Assembly (NCBI GenBank): GCA_037951165.1
Contig: JBBDHG010000003.1
Coordinates: forward strand, 11,134,001 to 11,198,000
DNA: 64,000 nucleotides
Direction: 5' to 3'
From: Lophius americanus
Lineage: Eukaryota; Chordata; Actinopteri; Lophiiformes; Lophiidae
Part shown: piece by piece, positions 38,100-47,400 of the stretch
Position numbering within the stretch: position 1 is the first letter of the stretch
Layout of the letters: the number at the start of each line of letters is the position of its first letter
Translations under genes and position numbers: made by a program
The notes under the pieces: generated by a model
Databases searched by the model: none
Told to the model about the DNA's origin: nothing
The model's input: only the letters and a program-made list of their open reading frames with translations

Positions 38100-39950
38100 T
38101 TCACATCAGCTATTATGCCGGGACAAAGGGTCTAGGTTTAAATCGTTAAATCGTTTTGATTACGTTCCGTTTGGTTTTTTACTGGGGATATTGGATTACT
38201 ATAAATTGCTTGTAGCCATAACATCAATCTCTTGTCTAGGTCAAAGCAATCAAGTGTCTCAAACATAAAAGTCCAGTTCACTAAATCAAAGGCCTTTTCT
38301 GCGTCTAATGTCATTAACACAATAACTCTGAATTGTTTTTGAGCGTAGTCTATTATATTTATGGCCTGCCTTGTATTGTCAGCTCAAATCCCTCCTCGGA
38401 TAAATCCATACAGATCAGAATGTATTATGTCAGTGATGACGGTTTTAAATCTATTGGCTAATATTGCTGATAATATTTTATGATCTGTGTTGAGTAATGA
38501 TATGAGCCTGTATGATGAGCAATTCGTGCCGTCCTCCCCTTATTGATGAATGAGTGTTATTATAGAAGATTACCGTGTTTGTGCCCTTATTTCTTTGAGT
38601 AATGCGTTATTATGAGCTTTTAATAATAAGGGCAATATATGATGTATGAACTTTTTATAAAATTTGTTTGTAGATCCGTCGTCTCCTGGTGATTTTCCTG
38701 TTTTCCGTTTTTGTAATTGTTGTCTGAGCTCTACAAGGATTGCTTTTGTAAACATGATATTTTTTTTACTATTTGAGGTTTATCAGATATGTCTTTATTT
38801 GTTTTCTATCAAATAAAGACAAACTACTATGAAGATTTATACCAAAATAAGGTAACTTACTTACCTTACTTTGTATAAATCTTCCGATTAATTAATTTAA
38901 CTTCATCTTCAACTCTGCATGTTTCCTTAGGTTTTACTTCCATTAATTACATAAGTTCTAAAATCTGTATTCTTTGTTTTTCTGCGGCCTTTTTGTTTTA
39001 CTGATCAATATGATATTGTACGACTCCATAAAACTGCTTTAGCTCCTTCCCATTAAATAATTGGGTGCGTAAACTCGGTATCATTTATTTCCATATATTC
39101 ATGCAGTATCTTTTTAATATTTTTTTAAGAAATGTATTTTCTTGTAAAGTGTAGTTGTTAAATCTCCAAGTGCTTTTAACTCTCACTAAACTTATTTTTA
39201 GTGAGATGGCTGCATGATCTGACATATTTATTAACCCAATTGTACAACTTTTAATTATCGTTACATCAGTTTTAAATATAAGAAAAGAATCCCATCTATT
39301 ATGGACTGAGTTTCTCCCTTAGTAACATGTATATTCCCTCCTGTGTGGGTGTAATGTTCTCCAAACGTTCCTCTGCTCTATGCATCTTATCGCTTGAAGA
39401 GTCTAACTTTGAGTTCAATACCAGATTCAAATCATCTCCTACTATTACCACACTTTAACTTTTAGTCATTATTAAATCTATCAACTCTAACATAAAATCT
39501 AGTCCTGTATCAGGGCGTTAATCTACATTAAGGAGAGTGATATTTGTGGACTCTGTTTTCCAACTACCGTGACATATCACCCTTCTCTCTCTGTATTACG
39601 ATACATTTTCTCAAAACCTATACGCGATTTAATCGTTATAGCCACTCCTCTTTGAGAAAAGCTACGTGAGCTGTGGTATACCTGACTGTTGGTTACTCTC
39701 CCTAATTTATCATGTTCTCCACATTTCAAATGTGTTTCCTGCAGGTATAGTATATCTCCTTTATCTCACTCCATTCTCCAGATCTTTTTTCTCTTTGACT
39801 ACATTATTAATCCCATTGATGTTCAGAGAATTTATATTTACATCAAACATGGAGTAAATAAAAATCACATGGACATTCTACCAGAGCAGTGCGAACCCCA
39901 CGTTTGCATGATGTCTTTCATGTTCTTGGTCACAAACATGTAGAATCTAC
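38100..39950 (-). mobile_element. L1 retrotransposon, inverted 5' portion (endonuclease to mid RT)
   Basis: Read on the minus strand from right to left: an L1-type endonuclease stretch (VGDDLNLVLNSKLDSSSDK, about 39455-39395), then the RT entry GKSPGDDGSTNKFYKKF (about 38705-38655), then LDAEKAFDLVNWTFMFE (about 38315-38260) and LWLQAIYSNPISPV. The coding is broken by stops. The segment ends on the left at mid-RT. The next part of the protein resumes on the opposite strand at 40.25 kb, so this is the inverted half of one insertion. Confidence 0.75.
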
Positions 39951-40179
39951 TATAATATGTGTGTAAATTTGAAAAGGACCACATAGGTGAGGAGAGAGTG
40001 AGAGAAGAAAGGAAATACTGAATTTTACGTAAAATAAGGCTAAGTAATAAGGAATAAAAAATCTAAATTGGCCCTGCAAAATTTATTTTCTCCAATCATT
40101 TCTACTCTTATGGTTGAATAAGTGTAGAATAGTCACCTTAGAATAACACACACACACACATACACAAAATAAACAAATA

Positions 40180-40183
<4 letters not shown>

Positions 40184-40239
<56 letters not shown>
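40184..40239. repeat. (AT)n microsatellite
   Basis: About 28 AT dinucleotides, preceded by a short (CA)n near 40147-40160. It lies at the junction between the two L1 halves. Confidence 0.95.
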
Positions 40240-40242
<3 letters not shown>

Positions 40243-40249
40243 ATACTAC

Positions 40250-42270
40250 TGATCCTCTAGAACCCCTTATTTTATTTAGGGGGAGATCCTTTATCCCCCT
40301 TTTTATTTGCTATATACATTGAAGTGCTGGAAATAGGCATAAGGAGACAGGAAGATATAAAAGGAATTGAAATAGGAAAAAAGATTCTCAAGCTGCCATT
40401 CTATGTGGATGACATAATTGCTTATCTAACTTCACCAGAGGAATCATTAATCAAATTGACGGAAATGATTGAAGAATTCAGTAAAGTTTCAGGATATGAA
40501 CTAAATGAAAACAAATGTGAATCTTTAGTTACAGGAAGACAAATCAGCTGTTATTAATTCAAATCGGACACAAATAAAATATTTGGGTATTTACAATAGT
40601 AATAATCTAGAGGAATTGTTTGCAGATAATTATTGTACTCTAGAAAATAAGACCGATGGAGACTAATACCAAATGGAATACTAAATAGCACAGAAATAAT
40701 AAAAAATGATGGTCCTCCCACTATTTTTGTTTTTATTTAAGACAATACCAATCTCTATACCAAAAACATGTTTCAATATATGGAATAAAATGAGCTCAGA
40801 TTTTATTTGGAATTGGAAATTATTTGGAACTGACAGCGGCTCAGTTGGTGGAGCGGTTGTCCACTTATCTGAAGGTCATTGGTTAAACCCCAGCCGCTGC
40901 AGTCCACATGGCAAATTTTCCTTGAGTAGGTACTGAACCCCAGGTTGCTCCCAATGGCTGTTCCATTGGTGTGTGAATGTTTGTATGAATGGTTACTGCT
41001 CATGATGAGCATGTGGTGCCTTACATGGCAGCCTCTGTGTGAATGTTAGCGTGAATGCTGACTCACGTTGTAAACGCGCTTTGAGTAGTCAAGCAGACTA
41101 GAAAAGCGCTGTATAAGTACAGTCCATTCACCATTGCCTAAAAGAATAATTTAATTTCAAATTTTAACACAGAAAAAAGAAGCAGGAGGATTTGGCGCTC
41201 CAGACTTACTAAATGCCTTTATACAAAACAAATATTCATAATAATGAAGTGGATAAACGGGTAAACAAGCAAAATGGATCAATATATAGAAAAGAATGAT
41301 AACCATTTCAATTGGAACATGGCCATTATATTTATATTGTATTTTAAATACTGTTACCAACTGTAGGAATATATGTATAATCTTAAAAGTAAAAAAGTGA
41401 ATTTATATATCTCAGAGAAATGATCTACGACCAGATTTAATACCAAATAGAACGGATAGAATCCTTGACAGTTGGGTCACCAAGGGCTTAGTAACAAACA
41501 ACTATTAAAAGGTCACACAGTGAGCTCATACTAATTAATATCTTCTATTTATGAATTAGACCAAAAGCATTTCTTTAAGTTTTTACAGGTAAGAAGTTAT
41601 CTTATGTAGCAACAGTTTTAAAAAATGAATCAATACAATATAAGATTAAAAACAGGAGTAAATCAAAACAACAGTATCTAGTATTTATAAAATATTACAA
41701 AAACTCACTCCTTTAGTAGACATTTTGAGACGTCACAATCTAAATATTTGAGTTTGACTGGAAAAAATGTATGAGATAATTTATTACAGCCCATATGTCT
41801 GAGAAATTCAACCTGGAGGCAGGAAGTAGCTGCTGGCGACGATGTGGTGAAAAAAGAGTGGCCTATGTAGATATCTTTTTTACATTTTCGGTACTGATAC
41901 ACTTTTGGGAAGAATTTAACAAAACAGAGGAAGTATATTTTTGATCTAAAGGAACATTTGAACCCAGAAAATGTTTTTGGTATTAACTTAGTATGGAGGA
42001 ACAATCAGACATTTAATTTTGAATATATCCCTGAAGCAGGTAACTAGAACATGGAAACAATCAAACCCTCCAGAAATATGCATGGTTTTTGACAATTAAG
42101 CAAATATTGGATATAGAAAAACTAACGTTTACAGTTAGAGATCATATTCAGAAATGGAGTGAACTTTATCGACTTTTCAAAGTAACAGAGCTTCTTAAAA
42201 ATATAATGTTAAAGTTTCCAGTAAACAAACAGGTAGATGTCACATATATGTGAGATGGGAAAAGGAAGTA
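40250..42270 (+). mobile_element. L1 retrotransposon, 3' portion (RT active site to C-terminus)
   Basis: The + strand carries FLFAIYIEVLEIGIRRQEDI and FYVDDIIAYLTSPEESLIKL (the RT box is VDD in place of the usual ADD) at 40300-40440. It continues with WNWKLF before and KKEAGGFGAPDLLNAF after an inserted SINE, then the C-terminal SCWRRCGEKRVAYVDIFF near 41825-41880 and RDHIQKWSELYRLFK near 42140. Stops and frameshifts make it dead. The 3' end is blurred in the T-rich stretch after 42.25 kb. Confidence 0.75.
40829..41137 (+). mobile_element. tRNA-derived SINE nested in the L1
   Basis: The head has an A-box-like GGCTCAGTTGGTGGAGCGG and a degenerate B box (GGTCATTGGTTAAACCCC). The body ends AAGCGCTGTATAAGTACAGT-CCATTCACC, a 3' end seen in many fish SINEs. 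It separates L1 protein segments that are adjacent in relatives, so it is younger than the L1. The family name is not certain. Confidence 0.7.
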
Positions 42271-43365
42271 AAGTTAAGTACTTATGTATTTATTTTTACT
42301 TAATTATTTATTTTCCTTTTTTTTCTTACTTTAAATTTATTTATTTATTTTTTTCTTTATAAATTATCTTTTTTTCTCTCTCTCTCTTTCATTTCTATTA
42401 TTGGATCATTTATTTTCTCATTTAAAATTTGCATTGAAAGACTATTTAAGTCTTTCAGTGTTATTTGACTATTTAATTTGTATCAGTGGTAGAAAAAGAA
42501 TAAAAAAATATACAAAGGCCCTGGGTATTTGAAAAGTTGATTGGGTAAAGTGAAAGAAGCATTGCCGTTAAGTATTAAAAAAAACAACTATAATGCTCAA
42601 AAGAAGGCCTTTGCTATTTAGAATTTTGTACATTTTTTCCAGTATTTCCGGGGAAACAACTTAGACCTATTAGACCTTAGGAAAAGGATGAGTCTCAATT
42701 TATTCTATTTTTCATTAGGATAGTTTTCATATTATCTCTAACTCATACCTCTTCAACTGAAAGAGCGTTTATTCCTGCAAATACACTCATCTCCTGATGG
42801 CTCTTGCTTTTAATGGCTTTCACCTGTTAGCCCACCTCAGTTTTTATTCATAGAGCAGTCTTCATGTTAAAATTCAGCCTAGAGGGCTTCAAAGACTAAA
42901 AGAAGAGTGAGTAAACAAACAATGAATGAGATCTTTGCACAAATATTACCATAAAGCAATAAAGGATTATCTAAAAATGAAAACAATAAAACAGAATGAA
43001 ATAATGAAATCACTAGAATGGAGATAAAAGTATGAAAGCTGATGATTTAAGAGAAACAATAGACAAAACATTTCAGCAGAAACAATACATCAACAAAAAA
43101 ATCAGATGAAAACGAAAGTCGTTGACCCAGTAGAAGTACAGTAGCTACACGAGGATACGTGTAGTGGGCTCAATCATCTAAGAACTGCTGCCTAACACAT
43201 CCCACCCACATGTCAGTTAGTGGGATCCATCAAATGACAGACACATATAAAATTATGCAAAAATACAAATTCTCAATTTCCAAATGAGTGAAAGAAAAAT
43301 GTACATATAATATGTTTTAAAAAGACACTGTATGAGAAATCTGCAGCGACTGGTTCAAATTTGCA

Positions 43366-44844
43366 GTGTCTACTATATTTAAAGTGCATTATAAATTAAA
43401 TGTATCATTATTATTATTATTAAATGTAAGGAGGAATCAGAGATGTAAGCAGATGAAAACAACACTCCAGGTGAGGAATCAGCTAAGGAAGATCAAGGTG
43501 AGGAAGGCCACGGGCCCGGACGGCATCAGCTCCAGGCTCCTTAAGACCTGCGCAGACCAGCTGTGTGGGATTTTGAAGCACGTCTTCAATTTGAGCCTGA
43601 AGCTGGGGAAGGTACCACTCCTGTGGAAAACATCCTGTGTGGTACCTGTCCCCAAGACGCCGCACCCGAAGGACTTCAACAGCTACAGGCCGGTGGCATT
43701 AACATCCCACCTGATGAAGACTCTAGAGCGACTGGTCCTTGGTCATCTCCGCCCGGTGGTCAGCCTGTCGATGGACCCCCTTCAGTTCGCCTACCAGTCT
43801 AAGACCGGGGTGGACGACGCCATCATCTTCCTTCTTCACCGAGCTCTCTCTCACCTGGAGAAGCCTGGAAGCACCGTGAGGATCACATTCTTTGATTTCT
43901 CCAGTGCTTTCAACACCATCCAGCCCACGCTTCTGAGGGACAAACTGGAACTGACCGGAGTGGATGAGCACCTGGCATCCTGGATCCTGGACTACCTGAC
44001 CAACCGTCCACAGTATGTGAGGACTCGGGACTGTGTGTCGGACGTGGTTGTCTGCAGTACGGGGGCCCCACAGGGAACGGTCCTGGCTCCGTTCCTCTTC
44101 ACCCTCTACACTGCAGACTTCTCCTACAACACACCCACGTGTCACCTGCAGAAGTTCTCTGATGACTCTGCAATCGTGGGTCTCATCACAGACGGGGACG
44201 ACAAGGAATACAGAGGACTGACGCAGGACTTCACGCACTGGTGCCAGTGGAACCACCTCCAGATCAACGCGGGTAAAACCAAGGAACTGGTGGTGGACTT
44301 CCGAAGGCACACACCCCCCCACACACCGGTGAACATCCAGGGAATGGACGTTGAGATGGCCACGTCCTACAAGTACCTTGGTGTTCACCTGAACAACAAA
44401 CTGGACTGGACCCACAACTCAACGGCACTCTTTAAAAGGGGTCAGAGCCGACTGTATCTGCTGAGGAGACTGAGGTCTTTTGGAGTGCAGGGGGCGCTCC
44501 TGAAGACCTTCTTTGACTCTGCAGTCGCCTCGGCCATCTTTTATGGAGTGGTCTGCTGGGGCAGCAGCATCTCAGCTGCTGACAGGAGGAAACTGGACAA
44601 ACTGATCAGGAAGTCCAGTTCGGTCCTGGGATGTCCTCTTGACTCGGTGCAGGAGGTGGGAGACAGGAGAATGATGGCCAAGCTGTCATCTCTCCGGGAC
44701 AACGTCTCCCACCCCATGCAGGAAACCATCTCTGCACTGGAGAGCTCCTTCAGCGACAGACTCCTTCACCCCAAGTGTGTGAAGGAGCGATATCGCCGAT
44801 CGTTCCTTCCTGCAGCAGTCAGACTCCACAACCAGCACTGTTAG
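43366..44844 (+). CDS. L2-like LINE reverse transcriptase, open 492-codon frame (5' truncated)
   Basis: An uninterrupted frame encodes a LINE reverse transcriptase: KATGPDGISSRLLK (RT block 1), VPKTPHPKDFNSYRPVALTS, TFFDFSSAFNTI, TGAPQGTVLAPFLF, then the catalytic box KFSDDSAIVG (both aspartates present, Ala of F/YADD replaced by Ser) and YKYLGVHLNNKLDWT. The C-terminal KERYRRSFLPAAVRLHN is typical of fish L2/Rex1-type elements. The endonuclease domain is missing. The first 25 or so residues look like flanking DNA read in frame; the element text seems to begin near 43.43 kb. It is not a host gene. The open frame suggests a recent insertion. Confidence 0.85.
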   Translation: MSTIFKVHYKLNVSLLLLLNVRRNQRCKQMKTTLQVRNQLRKIKVRKATGPDGISSRLLKTCADQLCGILKHVFNLSLKLGKVPLLWKTSCVVPVPKTPHPKDFNSYRPVALTSHLMKTLERLVLGHLRPVVSLSMDPLQFAYQSKTGVDDAIIFLLHRALSHLEKPGSTVRITFFDFSSAFNTIQPTLLRDKLELTGVDEHLASWILDYLTNRPQYVRTRDCVSDVVVCSTGAPQGTVLAPFLFTLYTADFSYNTPTCHLQKFSDDSAIVGLITDGDDKEYRGLTQDFTHWCQWNHLQINAGKTKELVVDFRRHTPPHTPVNIQGMDVEMATSYKYLGVHLNNKLDWTHNSTALFKRGQSRLYLLRRLRSFGVQGALLKTFFDSAVASAIFYGVVCWGSSISAADRRKLDKLIRKSSSVLGCPLDSVQEVGDRRMMAKLSSLRDNVSHPMQETISALESSFSDRLLHPKCVKERYRRSFLPAAVRLHNQHC

Positions 44845-45096
44845 CAACACACAAACCTAAACAACTACACACACACTTACACACATCTACCTTTTAATTT
44901 ATTTTAATTGCACACAACGTTTAATTTTAATTTAATTTATTTTAATTTATTTTAATTGCACATAACACGATGTTATTCTTACTCTGTGTTATTCTTACTC
45001 TGTGTTATTCTTACTCTGTAACATGCTCTGCTGCTGTAATATTGCAATTTCCCCATTGTGGGACTAATAAAGGCTATCTATCTATCTATCTAATAC
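43430..45096 (+). mobile_element. 5'-truncated L2-like LINE with (CTAT)n tail
   Basis: Downstream of the RT frame is an A/T-rich 3' UTR with a three-fold TTATTCTTACTCTGTG repeat. It ends in CCCCATTGTGGGACTAATAA-AGG followed by (CTAT)n at about 45073-45092. This is the usual 3' end of L2-type LINEs, whose tails are short tandem repeats rather than poly(A). The tail is only about 80 bp ahead of a CRE in the lratd2 promoter. Confidence 0.8.
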
Positions 45097-45173
45097 TACT
45101 AAACACTTTACAAAAACGTCTCAAAGTCAGATGGTACCATGCACACGGAGTGATATTTATTTCGTGTCTTTTG

Positions 45174-45442
45174 TGACGTCACAGGGAGGGGGGGTCTGAG
45201 TAAAAAAAGGCGCTCTATCGCTTTAAAAGACAACCCTCCCTTCAGTAACTAAGTGTGCTCGGGTTTCTCTGCTCCCGCCTCAGCCGCGGACACCAGAGAC
45301 GAGCTGAAGAGCAGAGGAACAACACGTCAGTTTCAGCAGCGCGGGAAGGAGCATCAATACAGACCCGGTCCTTCAGAAACGGAACATCCGATCCAACAGA
45401 CACAGAAACCCACGGAGAGAGCTGCTTCCGCTGGGACCGCAG
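45174..45442 (+). promoter_or_regulatory. lratd2: lratd2 promoter and predicted non-coding exon 1
   Basis: There is a palindromic CRE, TGACGTCA, at 45174-45181 and a TATA-like CTTTAAAAG at 45221-45229. Transcribed-looking GC-rich sequence follows, ending CCGCAG|GTGAGT, a near-consensus donor at 45443. Exon 1 would run from about 45250 to 45442. The matching acceptor could be TTCCGTACAG (45701-45710) or TTCTCACCAG (near 45683). A second TGACGTCA lies at 45657-45664 inside the predicted intron. A small intron in the 5' UTR and a coding region in one exon fits this gene family. The transcript boundaries are inferred. Confidence 0.55.
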
Positions 45443-45731
45443 GTGAGTGGGGAGAGTTGAAGCACCGAATAAACAGAACAGGTGTCATTCGAGAGAAACA
45501 TGTTAGAAGTGTTTGCGCTGTGTGCGCCTCCCTCCTCCTCTCCTCCTGCAGTAAAAAGAACCGATCGTAGTAGTTCTCCTGGAAAAAAGTGAGCCAACAA
45601 GTGTGTCAGGTCTCACCTGTTGGGAATGTCAACTACTCGTAACAGTTTGCCTTCTCTGACGTCATGAGCTCTTGTTCTCACCAGGCCCTCTGTCCTGTAT
45701 TTCCGTACAGGTAGGCGCGTTTGGAGGATCT

Positions 45732-45782
45732 ATGCAGCTGATCATGGATTACTGGTGTCCGTCATCGCCGCTTTGGATTTAG
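45732..45782 (+). other. Upstream open reading frame in lratd2 5' UTR
   Basis: An ATG at 45732 opens a 16-codon frame that stops with TAG at 45780-45782, 123 nt before the main start. A second upstream ATG at 45866 opens a frame that runs past the main start (45906) in another phase to 46123. If exon 2 begins at 45711, both are in the mRNA. They could lower translation of lratd2, whose own start has a weak -3 base (T). Confidence 0.4.
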
Positions 45783-45905
45783 CGGAGCCTCGGCACAGCT
45801 CCGCGCCTCCTTCCGCCGCTCCTCCGGTGAAGTGAGTGCGCCGAGAACAGGTGGATCCCGTGCGTATGCCCTTTTCTCCGCCCTCTTCACCCACTTCTCA
45901 CTTCT

Positions 45906-46709
45906 ATGGGGAACCATGTGGAGAAGCTAACTCATCTGAACTACGTAGAGGTTCCGACGTCGGACCCCAATGGGTTCGACCCGGAGGAGGAGGGACCGCG
46001 GATCGGCGTCTCTTACATTTTCTCCAACGACGATGGGGACGACGATCGGGACGACAGCATCGACCACTTCTCTTCGGGCAACCACGCGGTGGACCACGAA
46101 GAGAAGCTCTTCGACTTGCATGACGAGCTTGAGTGCGCGATCCACTACCAGGACGAGTGGGTCTACGAGAGGAGCACCGGAGCCGCCACTCACTCTGCGG
46201 AAAGTCTGCTGAACAAGTGCCGACCCGGAGACCTGCTGGAGTTCTTAGCCGCGGGTCAGTACCCACACTGGGCTGTTTACGTAGGGGACTTTCAGGTGGT
46301 TCATTTGCACAGGGCTGAGATCAAGAACAACTTTCTCACCGATGTGAGCCAGGGTAAAAAAGGTAGAATAGTCAACGGCCTCTACCGGTACCGCACGCTC
46401 CCTCCGGAGGTGATTGTGCGCAACGCTCTGGACCACGTCGGCTCCAGAGACAGAGAGCTCTACTGGAGGAACTCGGAGAGTTTTGCAGCCTGGTGCCGCT
46501 TCGGAAAACGCGAGTTTAAAATCGGGGGGGAGATACGGATAGGAAAGCAGCCGTACAGGCTGAAACTGCTCTTCTCCGAGAAGAAGAGTCACGTCCTGGA
46601 GTTCCAGAGCCTGGAGGATGTGATCATGGAGAAGAGGAGGAACGATCAGATCGGCAAAGCTGCTGTGATGCAAGAGCTGGCAAACCACCTGAACACAGAA
46701 CACGAATAG
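45906..46709 (+). CDS. lratd2: LRAT domain-containing protein 2 (FAM84B family), single coding exon
   Basis: The 267-residue product starts MGNHVEKLTHLNYVEVPT, the conserved LRATD N-terminus, followed by PRIGVSYIFSNDD and an acidic stretch (residues 41-50). The LRAT/NlpC-P60-like fold covers about residues 100-240: RPGDLLEF, then HWAVYVG with H121, VVHLH with H133 and H135, and NSESFAAWCRFG at 189-200. In LRAT enzymes the last motif is NCEHF; here Ser190 stands where the nucleophilic Cys would be, so classical acyltransfer is unlikely. The tail EFQSLEDVIMEKRRNDQIGK is closer to LRATD2 than to LRATD1. Human LRATD2 is longer (310 residues from memory), with a proline-rich insert and tail that are absent here. 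The cellular role is poorly known. Confidence 0.93.
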   Translation: MGNHVEKLTHLNYVEVPTSDPNGFDPEEEGPRIGVSYIFSNDDGDDDRDDSIDHFSSGNHAVDHEEKLFDLHDELECAIHYQDEWVYERSTGAATHSAESLLNKCRPGDLLEFLAAGQYPHWAVYVGDFQVVHLHRAEIKNNFLTDVSQGKKGRIVNGLYRYRTLPPEVIVRNALDHVGSRDRELYWRNSESFAAWCRFGKREFKIGGEIRIGKQPYRLKLLFSEKKSHVLEFQSLEDVIMEKRRNDQIGKAAVMQELANHLNTEHE

Positions 46710-47358
46710 GAGCGTTTCGTCAACCGATGGAGGAATCTCTGGTCACGTGATACACATTTGAGCTGCTGCGCGGAGAAAAGCCGCTTCTCCTGCTTCAGCG
46801 TGTGTAGTATTTCCACGAGAGCGTGGTCCGGAGATTTGGGTGCATTTGTCACACACTGCAAGAAAAGTAAATCCTCATATGGACTTAGAGGTCAACGTGA
46901 ATTATCATTTTCCTGCCAAATGTGAGGAGAAGCCCTTACATCGGGTATCCGGAACGCATATCAGAAGGGTGCAGGATGAGACTTAAACCGGAAATGAAAT
47001 GACTTGTGATGATGGATACTTAAGTGTGAGAGCTGCACCTGCAATCTAATCCTCTGTTCAACAAGTCCGAAGTTATCTGCGCGTGATTATTTTTCTAATC
47101 TATTGAATCTTTGCACAGAGGAGCCAAAACCTCTCCAATGTACTACTGAATGAACACGCACCTGTACAACTCAGGTGATGAAGATCAGTACAGAGAAGAT
47201 GTCTACGTGCTTTTATTATTATTATTGTGTGTCACCCTTGGGTGTTCTGTTGCTTTAAAACCAATCAGCGCACTCTTTGACTACCTGGAGGATGCTGCTC
47301 ACGACTATGACAGTGCATTTGTATCGATTCACCAATTTTAACAGTTTTATTTTTTTGA

Positions 47359-47400
47359 AATAAAAAAAGATTTGTTTGTATGAAGGAATATTGAAATAAA
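47359..47400 (+). terminator. lratd2: lratd2 polyadenylation signals
   Basis: There are AATAAA hexamers at 47359-47364 and 47395-47400, about 650-690 nt after the stop codon, the first good hexamers downstream. T-rich text precedes them. Confidence 0.55.

Noticed and set aside
43723..44415. 230-codon open frame on minus
   Set aside because: It lies antisense within the L2 reverse-transcriptase frame and mirrors its codon usage; a shadow frame.
45836..46123. Overlapping + frame across the lratd2 start as a separate gene
   Set aside because: It is explained by the GC-rich 5' end of lratd2. Only the upstream ATG at 45866 is kept, as a possible regulatory uORF.
46245..46703. 152-codon open frame on minus
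   Set aside because: Antisense shadow of lratd2, with no independent support.
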